Shown here: one piece after another, positions 1 through 9,511 of the stretch | How positions within the stretch are numbered: position 1 is the stretch's first letter | Layout: each line of letters opens with the position of its first letter | From: Bacteroidales bacterium | Lineage (GTDB): Bacteria > Bacteroidota > Bacteroidia > Bacteroidales > F082 | DNA length: 64,000 nucleotides | Assembly (NCBI GenBank): GCA_017395365.1 | Contig: JAFPUN010000021.1 | Coordinates: forward strand, 124,001 to 188,000 | Direction: 5' to 3' | The notes under the pieces: model-generated | Told to the model about the DNA's origin: nothing | Databases searched by the model: none | The model's input: the letters and a program-made list of their open reading frames with translations, nothing else | Position numbers and translations under genes: made by a program

Positions 1-140
1 TCAAGAACCTCGGCATGCAGGCCCGTACTGATATTGAGGAATTTACAGGCAAAAAGATATTCTTGGAACTCTTCGTCAAAGTGGATAAAGACTGGCGCGA
101 TAATGAAGCCGAACTAAAGCGGTTTGGCTACGAAGCGTAG
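1..140 (+). CDS. era: GTPase Era, C-terminal end (partial)
   Basis: The window opens inside this gene. Reading from base 3 gives about 45 C-terminal residues, including FLELFVKVDKDWRDN, ending in GYEA and a TAG stop. This matches the end of the Era KH domain, which binds the 3' end of 16S rRNA during 30S subunit maturation. The GTPase domain lies upstream of the window. The next gene is der, another ribosome-assembly GTPase; the era-der order is common in Bacteroidota. The short length limits certainty, but the KH-end signature is characteristic. Confidence 0.85.
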   Translation, partial: KNLGMQARTDIEEFTGKKIFLELFVKVDKDWRDNEAELKRFGYEA

Positions 141-160
141 CGTGTCGAAGTCACGGTATC

Positions 161-319
161 CTATTTACCCTACACTCGCAGTGTAGGGGGCCTCGACCTC
201 TCACCGCGTGCCAACGGCACGCCACAGCAGACTCAATCCGATGATGTAGCGTGTCTCCGACACGCCATGTACGAGCACTAGATCATGGTTCCATCCTCAC
301 ACTCGTGTGAGGTAAATAG
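161..319. repeat. Intergenic palindromic element with four nested hairpins
   Basis: Most of the era-der gap is palindromic. Short hairpins sit at 168-188 (CCCTACAC/GTGTAGGG), 206-222 (GCGTGCC/GGCACGC), 249-265 (GCGTGTC/GACACGC) and 295-312 (CCTCACAC/GTGTGAGG). The outer arms CTATTTACC (161-169) and GGTAAATAG (311-319) enclose the set. No open reading frame is convincing here. It may end or stabilise the era transcript; function unknown. Confidence 0.6.
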
Positions 320-357
320 AATGGTGTGCATTCAGCAAACTGAATCAGAAAATTGTG

Positions 358-365
358 TAATTTTG
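358..365 (+). promoter_or_regulatory. -7 promoter element of der
   Basis: TAATTTTG fits the Bacteroidota -7 consensus TAnnTTTG and lies 24 bases before the der start codon. No clear -33 TTG was found at the usual distance. Confidence 0.55.
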
Positions 366-389
366 CAGCCGATTTAAATTCAAAGTATT

Positions 390-1697
390 ATGTCAAACAT
401 CGTAGCAATAGTGGGGAGACCCAATGTGGGAAAATCGACGCTTTTCAACCGTCTGCTGAAGCAGCGCATGGCCATCGTGGAAGAGACGAGCGGCGTGACG
501 CGTGATAGGCACTACGGCAAGAGCGACTGGAATGGCAAGGAATTCACCGTCATCGACACTGGCGGTTATGTGGTTGGGTCGGATGACATCTTTGAAGAAG
601 AAATCCGCAAACAAGTGGACCTGGCCATCGACGAAGCCGATGTCATCGTCTTCATTGTCGACGGGCGCGAAGGCTTGCATGTCCTAGATGAAGATGTGGC
701 GGTCATCTTGAGACAACAGAAGAAGCCTGTTCTATTGGCTGTCAACAAAATAGACGAACCCAACAAGGAAGTGCTGGCAAGCGAGTTCTACGCCTTGGGC
801 TTGGGCGAACCCTACCCCATGTCGGCCATGACCGGCACAGGCACGGGCGATCTCCTTGACAAGGTATGCGAGCTGCTGCCTTCCGACACCACCGACTTCG
901 ACACCGACCTGCCCAAGTTCACTGTGGTGGGAAGACCTAATGTCGGAAAATCATCATTGATCAATGCTTTCCTCGGCACCGACCGCCATATCGTGACCAA
1001 CATCGCGGGCACTACGCGCGACGCCAACTACACACGATACAACGCCTTCGGCATGGAGTTTATGCTCGTCGACACGGCCGGTCTGCGCAAGAAGAGCAAG
1101 GTGGAGGAGGACATCGAGTTCTATAGTGTGCTGCGTTCCGTTCGCGCTATCGAAGACTGTGATGTGGCCATCCTCATGCTCGACGCCACACAAGGCTTCG
1201 AGGCCCAAGACATGAACATCCTACGCCTCATCGAGAAGAACAAGAAAGGCCTGGTGATGGTCGTCAACAAATGGGACCTCGTAGAGAAAGACTCCAACAC
1301 CCATTTGGAATATGAGCAGTTCATCCGCGAACGCACCGCACCTTTCACCGACTACCCCATCATCTTCACCTCGGCCATCAACAAACAACGTATCTATAAG
1401 GTGCTGGAGACCGCCCACCATGTGTATGAGAACCGCGAGCGCCGCATCGCCGTGCGTGAGCTGAACGACAAGATGCAGGAGATTATCAACTCCGTGCCGT
1501 TGCCCACAGCTTCTCGTGGACGCTTCCTGAAGATCAAGTACATCACTCAACTGAAGAGCATATCACCCCAGTTCGTTTTCTTCTGCAACCTGCCTAAAGA
1601 CGTGAAAGAAAACTACAAGCGCTTCCTAGAGAACAAGATCCGCGAGACTTGGGACTTCCATGGCGTTCCGATCCAGTTGATTTTCAAGGAGAAGTAA
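390..1697 (+). CDS. der: Ribosome-assembly GTPase Der (EngA)
   Basis: Der is a tandem-GTPase protein needed for 50S subunit maturation in the cytoplasm. Both G domains are visible. The first has the P-loop GRPNVGKS at residues 9-16, DTGG at 56-59 and NKID at 119-122. The second has GRPNVGKS at 181-188 followed by DTAG and NKWD. A C-terminal KH-like domain ends the protein (about residues 350-435). The 435-residue length is normal. The start follows a -7 promoter element, so der probably has its own promoter although it lies downstream of era. Confidence 0.97.
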   Translation: MSNIVAIVGRPNVGKSTLFNRLLKQRMAIVEETSGVTRDRHYGKSDWNGKEFTVIDTGGYVVGSDDIFEEEIRKQVDLAIDEADVIVFIVDGREGLHVLDEDVAVILRQQKKPVLLAVNKIDEPNKEVLASEFYALGLGEPYPMSAMTGTGTGDLLDKVCELLPSDTTDFDTDLPKFTVVGRPNVGKSSLINAFLGTDRHIVTNIAGTTRDANYTRYNAFGMEFMLVDTAGLRKKSKVEEDIEFYSVLRSVRAIEDCDVAILMLDATQGFEAQDMNILRLIEKNKKGLVMVVNKWDLVEKDSNTHLEYEQFIRERTAPFTDYPIIFTSAINKQRIYKVLETAHHVYENRERRIAVRELNDKMQEIINSVPLPTASRGRFLKIKYITQLKSISPQFVFFCNLPKDVKENYKRFLENKIRETWDFHGVPIQLIFKEK

Positions 1698-1727
1698 ACT
1701 ATGGCCAATGGCTCCTGGCAGTTGACT

Positions 1728-1800
1728 GTTAGCAATTAGCTATTAGCCGTTAGCCTAGTGAGGCAAAAGCTAATAGATAACGGCTAAAAGCTAAAAGCCA
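1728..1800. repeat. Degenerate inverted repeat of TTAGC/GCTAA words
   Basis: Between der and the S4-domain gene the sequence alternates words such as ATTAGCCGTTAGCC and GGCAAAAGCTAATAG, giving a loose palindrome. Related AGCCAGTAGCC words precede atpG at about 20740. It looks like non-coding repeat debris; no function is proposed. Confidence 0.4.
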
Positions 1801-1834
1801 ACTATGCCAAGGACCAGAAGCCAAAAACGACAAA

Positions 1835-2224
1835 ATGGAAAACAAGGAAGAACCTATAAGAATCGACAAATGGCTGTGGGCGGCGCGTCTCTTCAAGACG
1901 CGTAGCTTGGCTGTCGACGCCATCAAGGGCGGAAAGGTGAAGATGGACGACAACGCCGTCAAGCCCTCGCGCGAGGTAAAGGTGGGCGATGTCATCCAAG
2001 TGCAAATCGAGCAACTGCACAAAGTGGTGGAGGTGAAAATGGTAATCAAAAACCGCGTCTCCGCCAAGCAGGTACCCGAGGTCTACACCGACCTCACGCC
2101 CAAGGAGGAATATGAACGCATCGAGTTCATGAACGCCTACAAGGCCGAGTGGCGCGACCGCGGTGCCGGACGTCCCACCAAAAAGGAACGCCGCATGATC
2201 GAGAAGATGAAAGACGACCTGTAA
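1835..2224 (+). CDS. S4-domain RNA-binding protein (Hsp15/HslR-like)
   Basis: A 129-residue basic protein with an N-terminal S4 RNA-binding fold: IRIDKWLWAARLFKTRSLA at about residues 8-26, then a KVGDVIQVQI strand. This is the Hsp15/RlbA arrangement; E. coli Hsp15 binds free 50S subunits carrying nascent chains. The C-terminal half is lysine and arginine rich (RPTKKERRMIEKMK) and may contact RNA. It lies between der and an outer-membrane enzyme gene and is probably co-transcribed with the latter, 12 bases downstream. Family assignment is firm; the exact ribosomal role is inferred. Confidence 0.88.
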   Translation: MENKEEPIRIDKWLWAARLFKTRSLAVDAIKGGKVKMDDNAVKPSREVKVGDVIQVQIEQLHKVVEVKMVIKNRVSAKQVPEVYTDLTPKEEYERIEFMNAYKAEWRDRGAGRPTKKERRMIEKMKDDL

Positions 2225-2236
2225 ACCCATACTTCC

Positions 2237-3328
2237 ATGAAGAAATGGTGGCTCATAGCACTTTTTGCCTTCGCCGCACCACTGTTGTCGGCACAAGGTC
2301 TCTATCTTGAGCCTGGCTTCCGTTATGCCCACCACCTGCCTCTTCCCATCTATGCCGACTACCCCGTATATGGTGCAGACCTCCGCCTCGGCTGGCAGAC
2401 CGACGGCTCGGAGGCTTGGGAGAAGTTCTTCAACTATCCGCTTGTCGGCATCGACTTTCGCTTCGAACACCACACAATGAAAGACTATTTCGATGAAGAA
2501 AGCCAGAAAATCATCGACTTGGGCAACAGCTACGCCGTGTTCGGCTATTGCAACGGTCATATCATCAAGAGGCCCAAGTTCCAGTTCGACTACACCTGGG
2601 GCATTGGCATGGCCTACTGGCCTAAAGGCCACAATCGCCTTGTGAGTTCGCCTGTGACCGTCCACCTCAACCTAGATTTCGGTCCCGTATTCAAGCTCAA
2701 CGAACAGTTTGACCTCTATGTCCGAGCCGTGTTTTCGCACGCCTCCAACGGTGCTCTCAAGGTGCCTAACAAAGGCATCAACATTTTGGGCGCGCAGACG
2801 GGTTTCCGCTATTTCCCGAAAGGCCGTGCCAGTGAGATTCGCGACCGAGACTATCCCTTCGAGAAATACAACCTCATCTATGTATTGGACGGCATCGGGG
2901 TGCGCGAGTCGAACACTATGCTAGGCCATTATTGTCTAGGCAACACCTTCGAGATAGGCTATTCGCGTGCCTTTCACCCTTGTTTCCGCTATGGAGGCGG
3001 CATCGATGTACTCTACACAGGCGAGAACAAGATTATGTATGCCTATAACCACGCCGAAAAGCAATACAAGGCCTCCGATGCTTTCAGCATCGCGCCTTAC
3101 ATTGCAGGCGAACTATGTTACGGCAATTTCATCGGCCACCTCTCATTTGCCTATTACGTGTGGCAACCCGCAGAATACCTCCCACGCCATTACCAGAGAT
3201 ACTATGAGCGACTGTCATTCCGCTACAATTTCGGCAAGATGTTCTTCGCTGGCGTCGGCATGAAGGTACATGCCACCAAGATCGACTATATCGAATGGAC
3301 CGTGGGGGCCAATCTCTACAAATGGTAA
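2237..3328 (+). CDS. PagL-like acyloxyacyl hydrolase (lipid A 3-O-deacylase family)
   Basis: A signal peptide (residues 1-19, cleaved after LLSAQ) precedes a beta-rich outer-membrane protein. Residues 168-182 hold the PagL signature HxSN followed by NxGxN: His168, Ser170, Asn171 and Asn182. In PagL, His and Ser of this motif belong to the catalytic triad that removes the 3-O acyl chain of lipid A at the outer leaflet. At 363 residues it is about twice the length of Pseudomonas PagL, so extra strands or domains are likely, as in other Bacteroidota members. It follows the S4 gene by 12 bases and converges on the V-ATPase operon. The substrate here is inferred. Confidence 0.75.
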   Translation: MKKWWLIALFAFAAPLLSAQGLYLEPGFRYAHHLPLPIYADYPVYGADLRLGWQTDGSEAWEKFFNYPLVGIDFRFEHHTMKDYFDEESQKIIDLGNSYAVFGYCNGHIIKRPKFQFDYTWGIGMAYWPKGHNRLVSSPVTVHLNLDFGPVFKLNEQFDLYVRAVFSHASNGALKVPNKGINILGAQTGFRYFPKGRASEIRDRDYPFEKYNLIYVLDGIGVRESNTMLGHYCLGNTFEIGYSRAFHPCFRYGGGIDVLYTGENKIMYAYNHAEKQYKASDAFSIAPYIAGELCYGNFIGHLSFAYYVWQPAEYLPRHYQRYYERLSFRYNFGKMFFAGVGMKVHATKIDYIEWTVGANLYKW

Positions 3329-3335
3329 AAAACAT

Positions 3336-3363
3336 GTAGAGACGCGCCATGGCACGTCTCTAC
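3336..3363. repeat. 28-bp GTAGAGACG palindrome, copy 1
   Basis: Arms GTAGAGACG and CGTCTCTAC face each other around a short GC-rich centre. The element sits just after the pagL-like stop, between convergent genes, and could act as a transcription terminator. Other copies are at 3379-3406 and 50508-50535. Confidence 0.7.
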
Positions 3364-3378
3364 AAAAATTGTCCGAGC

Positions 3379-3406
3379 GTAGAGACGCGGCGCGCCACGT
3401 CTCTAC
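3379..3406. repeat. 28-bp GTAGAGACG palindrome, copy 2
   Basis: Second copy with the same arms and a different centre (CGGCGCGCCA). It lies 15 bases from copy 1 and 6 bases from the ntpK stop codon, so the pair fills the gap between two convergent transcription units. Confidence 0.7.
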
Positions 3407-3412
3407 AGTGGT

Positions 3413-4010
<598 letters not shown>

Positions 4011-4048
4011 TCTTGAGGATGTGGTTTGTCGTTCCAAGTCTAATGTCT

Positions 4049-5821
4049 TCATTGTTGTAAAGGTTTATATTTTCTACCAGCACCCTCATAACCCGAATTC
4101 TTGAAGAACTCAAGAAAGTTGAGTCGCAAAGGATGCACGAAAGCGCCCAAGATGCACATAGCGATGTTGAGCACATGGCCAATCACCACGATGAGGATGA
4201 ACCACACCCAGCCGACACCGCCATCGCCCAATGCCTGTGTGCCAATGGCATTGAAGGCCTCTCCCAGTTTGGCACCTGCCAAACCCAAGGCGTAGAGGCG
4301 CAGGTAACTCAGCACATCACCGAGCAAGCCCGTAGCTGTATTGTAGGTCTCCCACAAACCCGAACCCACATTGAGCAAGGGATTGCGGTGCAGGTTGTTG
4401 AGGAAGAAGATACCCAAAGCCGAAAGGCTACCCAAGCCGATGATAACCCACTTCGTCACTGCCTTGTCCATGACACCCATCAAGGCGAGACCACCTACGA
4501 TGACGCCGCCCACGATGAGCAAAGTCCAGCCCCAAGTGCCCAAGGAATTGGCAAAGCCTTTCACCTTGGTGCTCTGGTAGGTCTTCACAATCATAGCCAG
4601 ACAGATGTGGACGATACCGACAAGCAGGGCCAGCACCATCGTACCGTCATAACCTGCAATCGTGGAAGGCAACATGCACTTCTTTACGGCATCAGGAATC
4701 CAACTCCATTCAAGCATATCCATCGAGAAGAAGGTATGGAACAACAGGCCGATGATGGTCGTGGCGATACCCAAGGTGACGCCCAATGGCGCAATCTTGC
4801 CCAACTTCTTCTTCAGTGCAAGACTGCCGAGAATGAGCACGAGGCCATAGCCTGCATCGCCCATACAGAAGGCGAAGAACAGCATGAAGAAGATGGAAAT
4901 GAATACCGTCGGGTCGAATTCATCGTATTTGGGCCGACCATACATATCGGTCAGCATCTCAAACATCGACACGAACTTGTTGTTTTTCAGTTTGATGGGA
5001 GGATTGTCTTCCGTCTTGGCCTTGTCTTCCAGATAGAAAACATGTTCCTTCTCGAGCATATCGCGCAAAGCGGGTACGTTGACTGCAGGAGCGAAGCCCT
5101 CGAAGACGGTGAGGTAGTCCTCGGCAGCCTTCTCGCCCGACGCATGCGCCAAATGCAGGTCGAGTTTCGACAAGGTCTTGTCCAACTCACCTTGCAGCAC
5201 TGGCTCATGCCATTTCAGCTGGGCCAAACGGTGGCCTTTCTGCTTCACGGCGGCCTCCACCTCTGCGATCTCCTTCTCGATTGCGGCATAGTCGCTCTCG
5301 GGCACCGGCAGTTCCTTCAAGGGGAAATCGTATTCATCGCTATCGGAAACGACCACAAAATAGCTGTAGCCATCCGCCTTAGAGATCTCGCTCAAGGCAT
5401 ATTGTTCCTTCCATTCGGGCTCGACTGCCTTGGCTTTGTAGAAGTGTAGCTTCAGCCCGTTTTCCTTGAGACGGTCGAAACTCGTGGCATCGAACTGTCC
5501 CCAAGGACGGAGTTCTTCCACATCCTTGTAGAGCTGCGAGAGGCGTGCCTGCAAGGCTTCCCTATCGCGCACGGTCTCCATCACCTCCACGGCAAAGTCT
5601 GTGGGTTTCTCGCCTGGGTCGGCGGCTTTCTCGACTCCTTTCAGTTGCGAGAGAGCCTTACGGTAGACTTCGGCTCGCTCCGACAGTTTCTCTGATTTAT
5701 CATCAACAGGCTTCAGCGAACGGGTGATGTCGACCACGCCTACCGATTGCAACTTCTCGAGGAAGGCATCAGCGTCGCCGCTCATGAGGATGAAGTCATA
5801 TTTTGTCATTTCAGTTACCAT
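4049..5821 (-). CDS. ntpI: V-type ATPase subunit I (membrane stator, a-like)
   Basis: Subunit I links the peripheral stalk to the membrane ring and forms the ion half-channels. The first 300 or so residues are charged and helical (cytoplasmic arm). The rest holds about seven transmembrane helices, starting near VFISIFFMLFFAFCMGDAGY. The essential arginine of the ion path is Arg508 in LSYLRLYALGLAG. The length of 590 residues is normal for the bacterial family. The gene overlaps ntpD by 11 bases, indicating translational coupling. Confidence 0.95.
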   Translation of the reverse strand: MVTEMTKYDFILMSGDADAFLEKLQSVGVVDITRSLKPVDDKSEKLSERAEVYRKALSQLKGVEKAADPGEKPTDFAVEVMETVRDREALQARLSQLYKDVEELRPWGQFDATSFDRLKENGLKLHFYKAKAVEPEWKEQYALSEISKADGYSYFVVVSDSDEYDFPLKELPVPESDYAAIEKEIAEVEAAVKQKGHRLAQLKWHEPVLQGELDKTLSKLDLHLAHASGEKAAEDYLTVFEGFAPAVNVPALRDMLEKEHVFYLEDKAKTEDNPPIKLKNNKFVSMFEMLTDMYGRPKYDEFDPTVFISIFFMLFFAFCMGDAGYGLVLILGSLALKKKLGKIAPLGVTLGIATTIIGLLFHTFFSMDMLEWSWIPDAVKKCMLPSTIAGYDGTMVLALLVGIVHICLAMIVKTYQSTKVKGFANSLGTWGWTLLIVGGVIVGGLALMGVMDKAVTKWVIIGLGSLSALGIFFLNNLHRNPLLNVGSGLWETYNTATGLLGDVLSYLRLYALGLAGAKLGEAFNAIGTQALGDGGVGWVWFILIVVIGHVLNIAMCILGAFVHPLRLNFLEFFKNSGYEGAGRKYKPLQQ

Positions 5822-6422
5822 GGTCTTCCTCCTCTTCTGCTATGTGTTTACCTTTCACGATTTTTTGTGAAGCCTTGGAGAGGTTCTCCTCGTCTTCCAT
5901 ATATCGTTTGATCTTACGTATGGCTTCGTTATAGCCAGGAATCTGAACCTTCTCGTAAAGGTTGACCTTCTGGGTGGTCTTCTTCCTCTGGTAGTCGAGG
6001 ATGCGTGCCACCTCGGTGTAAACCTCCGACTCGATGCCCAGTTGTGCTAGGTTTTTCAATATCTGCACGCCGTCGGCATACCACATGGGCTTAGTGAAGA
6101 GGTTGATGTCCTTCACGTCGAATAGCACCTCTTCCAAGGCTGGTACGGGCACACCTGCAATCTTGACGGTCTTCAACTTGACATCGGTCACCGAAATCAG
6201 TCCTGGCTCAAATTCATTCCAAAGCCGGGCCATGTACTCATACGACTTGAGTTCGGCCTCTAACTGCTCTACAAGGCCTTCCGAACGCTGCTTGGCTTTC
6301 TTCACCTCAAGACGCAGCGCGCTCTCCTTGCTCTTCAGCGTGGGGAGAGCTTTCACCCGCGTTTTCAGCTGCTTGTTCAGCTCGTTCAGCGAGGTCTTGT
6401 TATAATGGAATTTGATGGCCAT
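5811..6422 (-). CDS. ntpD: V-type ATPase subunit D (central shaft)
   Basis: A 203-residue, mostly helical protein with long coiled-coil segments at both ends (residues 5-75 and 150-200). This is the pattern of the V-ATPase D subunit that rotates inside the A3B3 head. It sits between ntpB (3 bases upstream) and ntpI (overlap of 11 bases). Assignment rests on the coiled-coil layout, length and operon position. Confidence 0.92.
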   Translation of the reverse strand: MAIKFHYNKTSLNELNKQLKTRVKALPTLKSKESALRLEVKKAKQRSEGLVEQLEAELKSYEYMARLWNEFEPGLISVTDVKLKTVKIAGVPVPALEEVLFDVKDINLFTKPMWYADGVQILKNLAQLGIESEVYTEVARILDYQRKKTTQKVNLYEKVQIPGYNEAIRKIKRYMEDEENLSKASQKIVKGKHIAEEEEDHGN

Positions 6423-6425
6423 AGT

Positions 6426-7751
6426 TTATACTTTTTCTTTCCAGTATTTCTCAATAAGTTTCTCCTTCAGACCCGTCTCGGCCTTGGTGAAATACTTGCC
6501 GAACAACTCCCAACCCGTATCAAGCATCTCTTCGATGGAGATGTTGACGTCGATGGCCAGCAGGCGCGTGGCGTATTCCTTAGCATAGTCGAGGCAGCGC
6601 AGGTCGTAGTCGCTCAAGTCGAAGCCGTTCTCCAACTTGGTCTTGGCGTTGGCGGCATCGGCATAGAGTCGCACAGAGGTGTTCATCACGGCGCTATGGT
6701 CCTCACGGGTCTTCTTGTTCTGCACCAACTGTTTCAAACGCGACAACGAACGGAACGGGTCAACGATGACCTTGCCCGAGTCAGGGTCGGCACGGAGGAA
6801 CAACTGGCCCTCGGTGATGTAACCGGTGTTATCCGGGATGGCGTGCGTGATGTCGCCGTCGTTCAAAGTCGTCACAGCGATAATGGTGATGGAACCGCCA
6901 TCAGGCAACTGCACAGCCTTCTCGTAAATCTTAGCCAAGTCGGAATACAACGAGCCAGGCATGGAGTCCTTCGAAGGGATCTGGTCCATACGGTTACTCA
7001 CGATACTCAAGGCATCGGCATACAGCGTCATGTCGGTGAGCAGTACCAACACCTTCTCGTTCTTATCCACTGCAAAGTATTCAGCGGCAGTCAGTGCCAT
7101 GTCGGGAATCAGCAGACGCTCGACAGGTGGCTGGTCGGTGGTATTCACGAAGCTGATGATCTTGTGCAAGGCACCTGCACTCTCGAATTGGTTCTTGAAG
7201 AAGAGATAGTCGTCGTTCGAAAGGCCCATGCCGCCGAGGATGATCTTATCCACGTCAGCACGGAGGGCCACCATGCTCATCACCTGGTTATAAGGTTGGT
7301 CGGGGTCGGCGAAGAACGGGATCTTCTGTCCAGAGACCAAGGTATTGTTCAAGTCGATGCCGGCGATACCGGTAGGAATCAACTGCGAAGGCTGGCGACG
7401 CTTAAAGGGATTCACTGAAGGACCGCCAATCTGGCGTTTCTCGCCTTCCACGGCCGGACCGCCGTCGATAGGCTCGCCGTAGGCATTGAAGAAACGGCCA
7501 GCGAGTTCGTCGCTCACGTTCAGCGAAGGCGGCTCGCCAAAGAAGGTCACTTCGGCATTGGTCGGGATGTCTTCCGTGCCGCCAAACACCTGCAGGGTGA
7601 CGGCATTGTCTTTAATCTTCACCACTTGCGCCAAACGGCCTGCCACGAGGGCGAGTTCGTCGTTGGCCACGCCTTGCGCCTCAAGGGTCACAGTAGCCTT
7701 GGTGATAGCGCTCAGCTTGGTATAGATGCGTTGAAAGGCTTTCTCACTCAT
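6426..7751 (-). CDS. ntpB: V-type ATPase subunit B (non-catalytic)
   Basis: The 441-residue protein has the alpha/beta ATPase fold but no Walker A motif, as expected of the non-catalytic B subunit that shares the nucleotide sites with A. Characteristic B-subunit stretches include PIDGGPAVEGEKRQIGGP, the downstream NPFKRRQPSQLIPTGI and a DMTLYADAL block. It overlaps ntpA by 8 bases and precedes ntpD by 3. A2/B subunits carrying Arg fingers activate ATP hydrolysis on A; the exact finger was not pinned down here. Confidence 0.95.
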   Translation of the reverse strand: MSEKAFQRIYTKLSAITKATVTLEAQGVANDELALVAGRLAQVVKIKDNAVTLQVFGGTEDIPTNAEVTFFGEPPSLNVSDELAGRFFNAYGEPIDGGPAVEGEKRQIGGPSVNPFKRRQPSQLIPTGIAGIDLNNTLVSGQKIPFFADPDQPYNQVMSMVALRADVDKIILGGMGLSNDDYLFFKNQFESAGALHKIISFVNTTDQPPVERLLIPDMALTAAEYFAVDKNEKVLVLLTDMTLYADALSIVSNRMDQIPSKDSMPGSLYSDLAKIYEKAVQLPDGGSITIIAVTTLNDGDITHAIPDNTGYITEGQLFLRADPDSGKVIVDPFRSLSRLKQLVQNKKTREDHSAVMNTSVRLYADAANAKTKLENGFDLSDYDLRCLDYAKEYATRLLAIDVNISIEEMLDTGWELFGKYFTKAETGLKEKLIEKYWKEKV

Positions 7752-9492
7752 GTTTCAGTTCCTCCTTTAACTGTCCAAGATATTTTTCAAATTGTTCCGA
7801 CTTGTATTCCGAGTAGTTCATCTGACGGCAGATGTTGATCAAGCCCTTGAAGTAGGTCGTGCACTCCTCGAAGTTGTCGAACTTGAAGCTGCGGTCGCAG
7901 ATTTCAAGTACAAGGTCGAGCATGAACTTCTGACGCTCAAGCGGCGTGGAGCCGTCGATGTCGTCGAAAGCGTCTTGTTGCAGGATGACGAAGTCGACGA
8001 GTTCCGACTTCCAATATTGCTCGTGGTACGACATCGGCACGCCGTCATCACCCAAGATGTTGATCTGCTCGTAAGCGTCCTTGCCTCGGCGGATGATATA
8101 TTTCGTCTTTGTCACCTTGTCGACCCAACCCTTCTCAATCTTGCTGTCAAGATACTCAATGATTTCAGGGTATTCGAGGTATTTTGAATAGGAATCGACA
8201 GGGTCAACGGCGGGATAACGCTTCTTATCGGCGCGGTTCTGCGAAAGGCCGTAGAAGCAACGGGCGGCCTTCTTCGTGGACTCGGTGACAGGTTCCTTCA
8301 GGTTACCGCCAGCAGGCGACACCGTTCCGATGAAGGTGATGGAGCCCGACTGACCGTTGTTGAGTTTCACATAACCAGCACGGGCGTAGAAGTTGGAGAT
8401 GATAGCCGAGAGGTCGACGGGGAAGCCGTCCTGACCGGGCAGCTCCTCCAAACGGTTACTCATCTCACGCAAGGCCTGTGCCCAACGCGAGGTGGAGTCG
8501 GCCAGCAGCAGCACCTTCATGCCCATGGCGCGATAGTACTCGCCAAGGGTCATGGCCGTATAGACCGAAGCCTCACGAGCCGCGACCGGCATGTTGGAGG
8601 TATTGCAGACGATGATGGTACGCTCCATCAGCGAGCGACCCGTGTGCTTGTCCTTCAACTCGGGGAACTCAGTGAAGATCTCCACGACCTCGTTGGCACG
8701 CTCACCGCAGGCCGCCATGATGATGATGTCGGCATCGGCTTGCTCGGCGAGAGCGTGTTGCAGCACAGTCTTGCCGCAGCCGAAAGGTCCGGGGATGAAG
8801 CCCGTGCCACCTTCGGCGATGGGATTGAGCGTGTCAATACAACGAACACCCGTCTCCATCACCTTGAAGGGACGCGGTTTCTCCACATAGCCGCCCACGG
8901 CCACCTTGACGGGCCATTTCTGCATCATCGTCACCTTCACCTCCTCGCCCTCCGCGTTGGTCAGCGTGGCGACGGTGTCGGTGATCTTGTATTGTCCAGC
9001 GGCGACCACGTTCTTCACGGTATACGTGCCCTTGAAGTTGAACGGCACCATGATTTTGTGGGGCAGCCAGCCTTCCTTGACTTCGCCCAGCCAGTCGGCG
9101 GCAACCACTTGGTCGCCCGCCTTGGCGAGAGGCGTGAAGTCCCAAAGTTTCTCTTCGTCGAGGGCCTTGGTGTATTCACCGCGTTTCAGAAACACGCCTT
9201 CCATGGTGGCGAGGTTGTTCTGCAGGCCGTCGAAATTGCTCGAAAGCAAACCAGGTCCCAAGGTCACCTCAAGCATGTAGCCTTGGAATTCCACCTTGTC
9301 GCCGATCTGGAGGCCGCGGGTGCTCTCAAACACCTGCACGGAGGCTTTGTTCCCGTTCACTTTGATGACCTCTGCCATCAGCTCGACGCCGTCGAGGTCG
9401 ATGAAGCAGATCTCATTCTGTGCCACAGGACCGTCCACCTCCACGGTGACCAGGTTTGCTATAATTCCTGTAACTTTTCCTGTTGTTTTCAT
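7744..9492 (-). CDS. ntpA: V-type ATPase subunit A (catalytic)
   Basis: The catalytic subunit has its Walker A motif GPFGCGKT at residues 235-242 and a CGERANEV block just after, corresponding to the catalytic glutamate region. The long insertion before the P-loop (the non-homologous region, about residues 110-190) separates V-type A from F-type beta. The 582-residue length is typical. It is preceded by the DUF2764 gene with a gap of 19 bases and overlaps ntpB by 8 bases. Whether the complex makes or consumes ATP in this organism cannot be read from the sequence. Confidence 0.97.
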   Translation of the reverse strand: MKTTGKVTGIIANLVTVEVDGPVAQNEICFIDLDGVELMAEVIKVNGNKASVQVFESTRGLQIGDKVEFQGYMLEVTLGPGLLSSNFDGLQNNLATMEGVFLKRGEYTKALDEEKLWDFTPLAKAGDQVVAADWLGEVKEGWLPHKIMVPFNFKGTYTVKNVVAAGQYKITDTVATLTNAEGEEVKVTMMQKWPVKVAVGGYVEKPRPFKVMETGVRCIDTLNPIAEGGTGFIPGPFGCGKTVLQHALAEQADADIIIMAACGERANEVVEIFTEFPELKDKHTGRSLMERTIIVCNTSNMPVAAREASVYTAMTLGEYYRAMGMKVLLLADSTSRWAQALREMSNRLEELPGQDGFPVDLSAIISNFYARAGYVKLNNGQSGSITFIGTVSPAGGNLKEPVTESTKKAARCFYGLSQNRADKKRYPAVDPVDSYSKYLEYPEIIEYLDSKIEKGWVDKVTKTKYIIRRGKDAYEQINILGDDGVPMSYHEQYWKSELVDFVILQQDAFDDIDGSTPLERQKFMLDLVLEICDRSFKFDNFEECTTYFKGLINICRQMNYSEYKSEQFEKYLGQLKEELKHE

Positions 9493-9511
9493 ATGTTGTT
9501 ATTTCTATTAT

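Noticed and set aside
161..319. CRISPR array
   Set aside because: The hairpins differ in sequence and spacing, and no cas gene is present in the window.
1802..2665. Minus-strand frame of 287 codons opposite the S4 and pagL-like genes
   Set aside because: Crosses two well-supported genes and the gap between them; no motif found.
4133..5449. Plus-strand open frame of 438 codons opposite ntpI
   Set aside because: It is antisense to a clear V-ATPase subunit gene, is rich in His, Gln and Asp as expected of a mirrored GC-rich frame, and has no recognisable domain or promoter.
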